Assembly (NCBI RefSeq): GCF_000720455.1
Contig: NZ_JOAK01000042.1
Location: 1 to 45,671 of the forward strand
Length of the DNA: 45,671 nt
Source: Streptomyces virginiae
Lineage (GTDB): Bacteria > Actinomycetota > Actinomycetes > Streptomycetales > Streptomycetaceae
Direction: 5' to 3'
The notes beneath the pieces are model-generated. The model saw nothing but the letters and a program-made list of their open reading frames with translations, did no database searches and was not told the DNA's origin. Position numbers and translations under genes: made by a program. Positions 42,640 through 45,671 of this stretch are shown here, piece by piece (within the stretch, counting starts at the first letter, position 1; each line of letters begins with the position of its first letter).

Positions 42640-43116
42640 ATGCTGAACACCAAGCGCGCCGGTCGCACCGAACCGGAGCCTCTCGAACCGCTCGACTCCG
42701 GGGACGACGCCTACCCCGAGGACGGCGAATACCTCGACGACGCCGAGGGGTTCGGGATCCACCACGCGATCTGCCCCGACTGCGGCCAGTCGATCGCCCT
42801 CGTCGCGGACGAGGAGTACCTGCCGCAGCACGCGCTCTGCCTGACCCCGTGGAACCCCTTCGGGCTCACCGTGTGCGCCGGTACCGGCCGGCCCGCCACG
42901 GACGCCCTCCCCTCCGTCGGCGCGCTCCCGTCGGCCGAGGCGCAGGAGCTGGAGCTGGACCCCTTCACCCTTCCGGCCCTGCCCCAGGGTCTGGACTGGC
43001 GGACGCAGCCGTTCTCGCACGTCGGCGGGCCGGGCTCGCGCCCGATCCGCGTCGTGCGCCCCGTTCTGCCGCAGCCGCAGGCGCAGACGCGTCAGCAGCA
43101 CGCCCAGGCGGCCTGA
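42640..43116 (+). CDS. Conserved hypothetical protein with CxxC motif
   Basis: This 158-residue acidic protein has HHAICPDCGQSIALVADEEYL (core ICPDCGQSIAL, about residue 45) with a later Cys pair (ALCLTPWN, LTVCAGTG), suggesting a metal-binding ribbon. The C-terminus is Gln/Pro-rich and probably disordered. AGGGGGAG lies 7 nt before the ATG. The open frame extends upstream to 42550 but without a ribosome binding site. No named family is recognised. Confidence 0.82.
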   Translation: MLNTKRAGRTEPEPLEPLDSGDDAYPEDGEYLDDAEGFGIHHAICPDCGQSIALVADEEYLPQHALCLTPWNPFGLTVCAGTGRPATDALPSVGALPSAEAQELELDPFTLPALPQGLDWRTQPFSHVGGPGSRPIRVVRPVLPQPQAQTRQQHAQAA

Positions 43117-43129
43117 GGACCGAGGACCC

Positions 43130-43153
43130 GCGACCGCCCGGACGCCCGGTCGC
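43130..43153. terminator. Weak terminator candidate between convergent genes
   Basis: A 7-bp stem (43130-43136 with 43147-43153) lies in the 112-bp gap between stops at 43116 and 43229. It is short, so support is modest. Confidence 0.35.
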
Positions 43154-43228
43154 GCGGCCGGCCGGGGGCCGTCGGTCCCGCGCCGCCGGTACCGCGCAGC
43201 CCGTCCGCTTCCGGCGGCCCCTGCTCCC

Positions 43229-44320
43229 CTACCAGTACGTTCCCTGCACCATGGCCGCCAGACTGGCGTGGTGCAGGATCAGGCCGTCAGGATCCCCCGG
43301 GACCTCGACCTCGCCGAAGTGGGCCTGCCGGTAGGCGATGCGCAGCATCACGATCGCGTGCCGCAGGGCGGCGTAGAGGGTGTGGAACTCCATGTCCCGC
43401 GGGGTGTGGCCGGTCAGTTCGGCGTAGCGGCGCTCCAGGTCGTCGCGGCGCAGGAAGTCCGGCAGACCGGGCTGGCCGAAGCTCACGGTGAGGTCCTGGA
43501 AGAACCGGTGGAGGTAGACGGTCCAGCCGAGGTCCACCTCGCGCGGGGCGTACGCCGCCATCTCCCAGTCCAGGACCGCCACCGGCGTGAACCCGTCGTA
43601 GACCACGTTGCCGATGCGGGCGTCGCCCCAGTTCAGGACGGCGGGGCCCTCGTCGGCCGGCCACAGCTCCTCCAGGCGGGCGAAGGCCCGCTCGATCAGC
43701 GGGGAGGGCGCGAGTCCGCCCACCACCCAGGCGTAGTAGGCGCGTTGGCCGTCCACGTGCCGGCGCAGCGGACTGCCCTCGCCCTCGGGCAGCAGGAACT
43801 CGGCCTCCTTGGCGGGGAACTGGTCGTGCAGCCGGGCCAGCAGGGAGATGCTCGCCTCCTGCAGCGCACCGCGTTCGGCGTCGGTCGCCGCGTGCAGCCA
43901 GTTGCCCTCGTAGGTGTAGGGCATGACGTCGGGCGGGACCCGGCCCTCCGCGCGGGCCATCACGAAGAACGGCGCCCCCAGCGGCCCGGGGTCCTCCTCC
44001 AGCCACTGCACGCGCGGGACGGGCAGGTCGGTGTGGTCGGCGACCAGGCTCATCACGCGGTGCTGGCGCGGCATGTCGTACGTCGGGAAGACGGTGTAGG
44101 CCGCCGGGTCGGCGGCGAGCCGCAGCGCGCAGGCGTGCAGCGGGGTGTCCGGGTGCTCTATGTCGAAGAGCAGGGTCTCGCTGGACATACCGTTCGAGCC
44201 GGGTACGGAGACGTTGGTGACCTTCGCGCCGGGGAGCCGGGTGTCGAGCCAGGCGGCCAGGCGGCGGCCGAGTTCCTCGGGCTCTCGGGTGGAGGTGCGC
44301 GGACGTGGTGCGGTTGCCAT
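43229..44320 (-). CDS. APH-fold phosphotransferase (acyl-CoA dehydrogenase 10/11-like kinase)
   Basis: This 363-residue protein has the aminoglycoside-phosphotransferase/choline-kinase fold. The catalytic loop reads LNWGDARIGNVVYDG (about residue 231) and the metal-binding Asp is in VAVLDWEMAAYAPREVDLGW. The loop has Trp-Gly-Asp rather than His-Gly-Asp, as in the branch fused to ACAD10/11. A small-molecule hydroxyacyl or alcohol substrate is more likely than an antibiotic. It lies 83 bp after the next gene on the same strand; the gap holds hexamer repeats. The ATG follows an AAGGAGAAGG run. Confidence 0.88.
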   Translation of the reverse strand: MATAPRPRTSTREPEELGRRLAAWLDTRLPGAKVTNVSVPGSNGMSSETLLFDIEHPDTPLHACALRLAADPAAYTVFPTYDMPRQHRVMSLVADHTDLPVPRVQWLEEDPGPLGAPFFVMARAEGRVPPDVMPYTYEGNWLHAATDAERGALQEASISLLARLHDQFPAKEAEFLLPEGEGSPLRRHVDGQRAYYAWVVGGLAPSPLIERAFARLEELWPADEGPAVLNWGDARIGNVVYDGFTPVAVLDWEMAAYAPREVDLGWTVYLHRFFQDLTVSFGQPGLPDFLRRDDLERRYAELTGHTPRDMEFHTLYAALRHAIVMLRIAYRQAHFGEVEVPGDPDGLILHHASLAAMVQGTYW

Positions 44321-44328
44321 GGGGACCC

Positions 44329-44379
44329 CTTCTCCTTCTCCTTCTCGGGCCTGGACCTGGACCTGGGCCTGGGCCTGGA
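44329..44379. repeat. Compound hexamer repeats before the phosphotransferase start
   Basis: CTTCTC is repeated three times (44329-44346). It is followed by about five copies of CCTGGR (44350-44379). On the minus strand the first run reads GAGAAGGAGAAGG and supplies several overlapping Shine-Dalgarno-like words. Confidence 0.75.
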
Positions 44380-44403
44380 CTTGGCAACTGGACCTGCGGG
44401 GAC

Positions 44404-45537
44404 TCACGGGGCGACGGAGGAGTAGTCGGCGAAGCCGCTCGGGTCGTGGCGGCCGAAGCTGCCGTGCTCGAAGATGCCGTGCCCGGTCTGACCGTCGAGC
44501 GTGAAGCGGGCGGAGTGGTCGGTGACCCCGAAGGCCGCCATGGGGTGGGCGGCGGGGTGGGAGAGGTCGTAGACGCGCCGGTCGCTCCAGCCGCGGCCCT
44601 GCCAGGTGCCGTGCTGCCAGTCGCCGGCGGGCGGGTAGCCGGCGCCGACGGCGAGCGGGGAGGAGTTCAGTATCTCCACGCCCAGTTCGAGGGGCTTGCG
44701 GGACGGGTCGGTGAGGTGGACGACGGCGCTTACGGGATGCCGGCTGCCGGGGCGATAGCGGATCTCGGTGTGCGGCCAGCCGAGCTGGACGTCCGCGCGA
44801 CCGCTGTCCTCGGGGAAGACCTGCACGGCCTCGTTCAGGGTGCGGTGGCCGTCGGCGTCCTCCTGGGCGATGACCATGACGAAGCGGTCCGCGAACCGGA
44901 CCGGGATCCAGAGCCAGTGGAAGCCGTCGGGGCGGTACTCCTCGGCCGCCCGGCCCCCTTCCTCCCCGGGAATCGGCCGTACGCCCCAACTGCGGTCCCG
45001 CGTACCGCTCCACTCCCCCGCCGTCAGGGTGAACTCCTCGCCCTTGGCACGGATGGTGCCGGTGACGTTGCCCGCCTGGACGAAGCGGCGCCCTTCCAGC
45101 ATGAGGCGGTCTCCGCGCCGCTGGATGTGGTGGGGCTCCCACACGGCGGGGAACTCCGCGGTCCAGGTGATGTCGTACGAGAGCCCGTGCGGGTCGTCGG
45201 AGTCGGGGGCGCAGCGCAGCGTGAGCTGCTTGAGCGGCACGTCGACGACGATCGACAGGGGTCCCACCGAGAGGTTCATCCGGTCGTCGGTGAGGGCGTC
45301 GGAGGCCCGGACCGCGAGGAGTTCGTCGCCGATGCGGAGGGTGGCGTAGGCGTCGATGACGCCGGCGTTGGGGTAGACGCCGAGGCCCAGGATCAGGACG
45401 GCGCGGCCGGCGTGGTCGAAGACGTGGAAGATGCACCGGTCGTAGGCGTTCCGGTCGCCGCTCACGAGGTGCTTCATCGACAAGGGGGCCTGGTGGATGG
45501 GGTACTCGTCGAGTGCGACGGGCCGGTCTACGGGCAT
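44404..45537 (-). CDS. Conserved beta-rich hypothetical protein (lipid-locus type)
   Basis: This 377-residue soluble protein is mostly beta strand (AVLILGLGVYPNAGVIDAYA, LSYDITWTAEFPAVWEPHH, FHWLWIPVRFADRFVMVIAQ). It has repeated Trp/His segments such as GEWSGTRDRSWGVRPIPG. I cannot assign an enzyme. Similar proteins accompany APH-fold kinases in actinobacterial lipid or steroid loci, as recalled, and here that kinase gene follows directly. The ATG has GGAGGT at 6 nt. The TGACG-N3-CGTCA palindrome lies about 48 bp upstream. Confidence 0.75.
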   Translation of the reverse strand: MPVDRPVALDEYPIHQAPLSMKHLVSGDRNAYDRCIFHVFDHAGRAVLILGLGVYPNAGVIDAYATLRIGDELLAVRASDALTDDRMNLSVGPLSIVVDVPLKQLTLRCAPDSDDPHGLSYDITWTAEFPAVWEPHHIQRRGDRLMLEGRRFVQAGNVTGTIRAKGEEFTLTAGEWSGTRDRSWGVRPIPGEEGGRAAEEYRPDGFHWLWIPVRFADRFVMVIAQEDADGHRTLNEAVQVFPEDSGRADVQLGWPHTEIRYRPGSRHPVSAVVHLTDPSRKPLELGVEILNSSPLAVGAGYPPAGDWQHGTWQGRGWSDRRVYDLSHPAAHPMAAFGVTDHSARFTLDGQTGHGIFEHGSFGRHDPSGFADYSSVAP

Positions 45538-45584
45538 GACGGACCTCCGGGACGGCTGACATCGGGGGGCGGCGCGGGCGGATA

Positions 45585-45597
45585 TGACGGTACGTCA
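45585..45597. promoter_or_regulatory. Candidate operator TGACG-GTA-CGTCA
   Basis: This perfect 5-bp inverted repeat around a 3-bp spacer is the same core as at 10265-10279. It lies about 48 bp upstream of the 377-residue protein's start. A second palindrome, GTCTGACAGAC, lies at 45630-45640. Confidence 0.6.
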
Positions 45598-45671
45598 GAA
45601 ACGCCCACCGAGGCCACCCTTCTGGCACGGTCTGACAGACGGGCACGTAGTGGCGGGGGGCGGGGCGGGGG

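Noticed and set aside
43229..44320. Aminoglycoside resistance gene
   Set aside because: The WGDARIGN loop and genomic context fit the ACAD10/11-like kinase branch better than antibiotic kinases.

Overview
The window is a high-GC actinobacterial chromosome segment, almost certainly Streptomyces. The evidence is G/C-biased third codon positions throughout, frequent GTG starts, a cvnA-D conservon, the sporulation pair smeA-sffA, rbpA behind a SigR-type promoter, and a DasR-type operator upstream of crr-ptsI. The order crr-ptsI ... smeA-sffA ... rbpA ... ppm1 matches, from memory, the S. coelicolor SCO1390-SCO1423 region, so this looks like core-side chromosome rather than a mobile island. No transposase, integrase, CRISPR array or tRNA gene was seen.

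Layout. Positions 1-145 (minus strand) resemble the leader of an rRNA operon that runs off the left edge. Positions 316-2683 hold a tandem dre operator and the PTS genes crr and ptsI. Positions 2744-9169 carry a hypothetical gene, acetoacetyl-CoA synthetase, a GH31 glycosidase and a Nudix hydrolase. Positions 9181-11946 carry a frameshifted VanX-like dipeptidase, a DUF962 protein, and a DUF35/thiolase-like pair behind a TGACG-N3-CGTCA palindrome. Positions 12117-16446 are a conservon (cvnD, C, B, A on the minus strand). Positions 17319-24794 hold three minus-strand genes resembling a MukBEF/MksBEF/Wadjet-type SMC complex, with no JetD-like nuclease nearby. Positions 24962-27232 are the 5-oxoprolinase genes pxpABC. 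Positions 27306-28885 are an ECF sigma factor and a membrane-anchored partner with a duplicated outer domain. Positions 29037-33308 carry a HEAT-like protein with a possible 20-residue upstream ORF, an ankyrin protein, smeA and sffA. Positions 33606-38892 carry a MocR regulator, a GDPD-family phosphodiesterase, an MFS transporter, rbpA and fxsA. Positions 39144-45537 carry ppm1, an amidohydrolase, an Lrp/AsnC regulator, a zinc-ribbon-like protein, an APH-fold phosphotransferase and a beta-rich hypothetical protein. This last pair sits behind a second copy of the TGACG-N3-CGTCA palindrome.

How the genes work together. The left end links PTS sugar signalling with acyl-CoA and glycan metabolism. 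The middle carries signalling (conservon, ECF sigma) and chromosome-organisation functions (the SMC-like trio and SffA). The right end carries transcription (RbpA), glycolipid supply (Ppm1) and a probable lipid-related pair. The observations most worth following are the nuclease-less SMC-like operon with Asn at the usual catalytic-Glu position after Walker B, SffA with Thr in place of the Walker A Lys, the shared palindrome at two loci, the alternative hairpins over the sigma-factor ribosome binding site, and a 22-bp perfect inverted repeat with a 70-nt spacer at 33424-33537.
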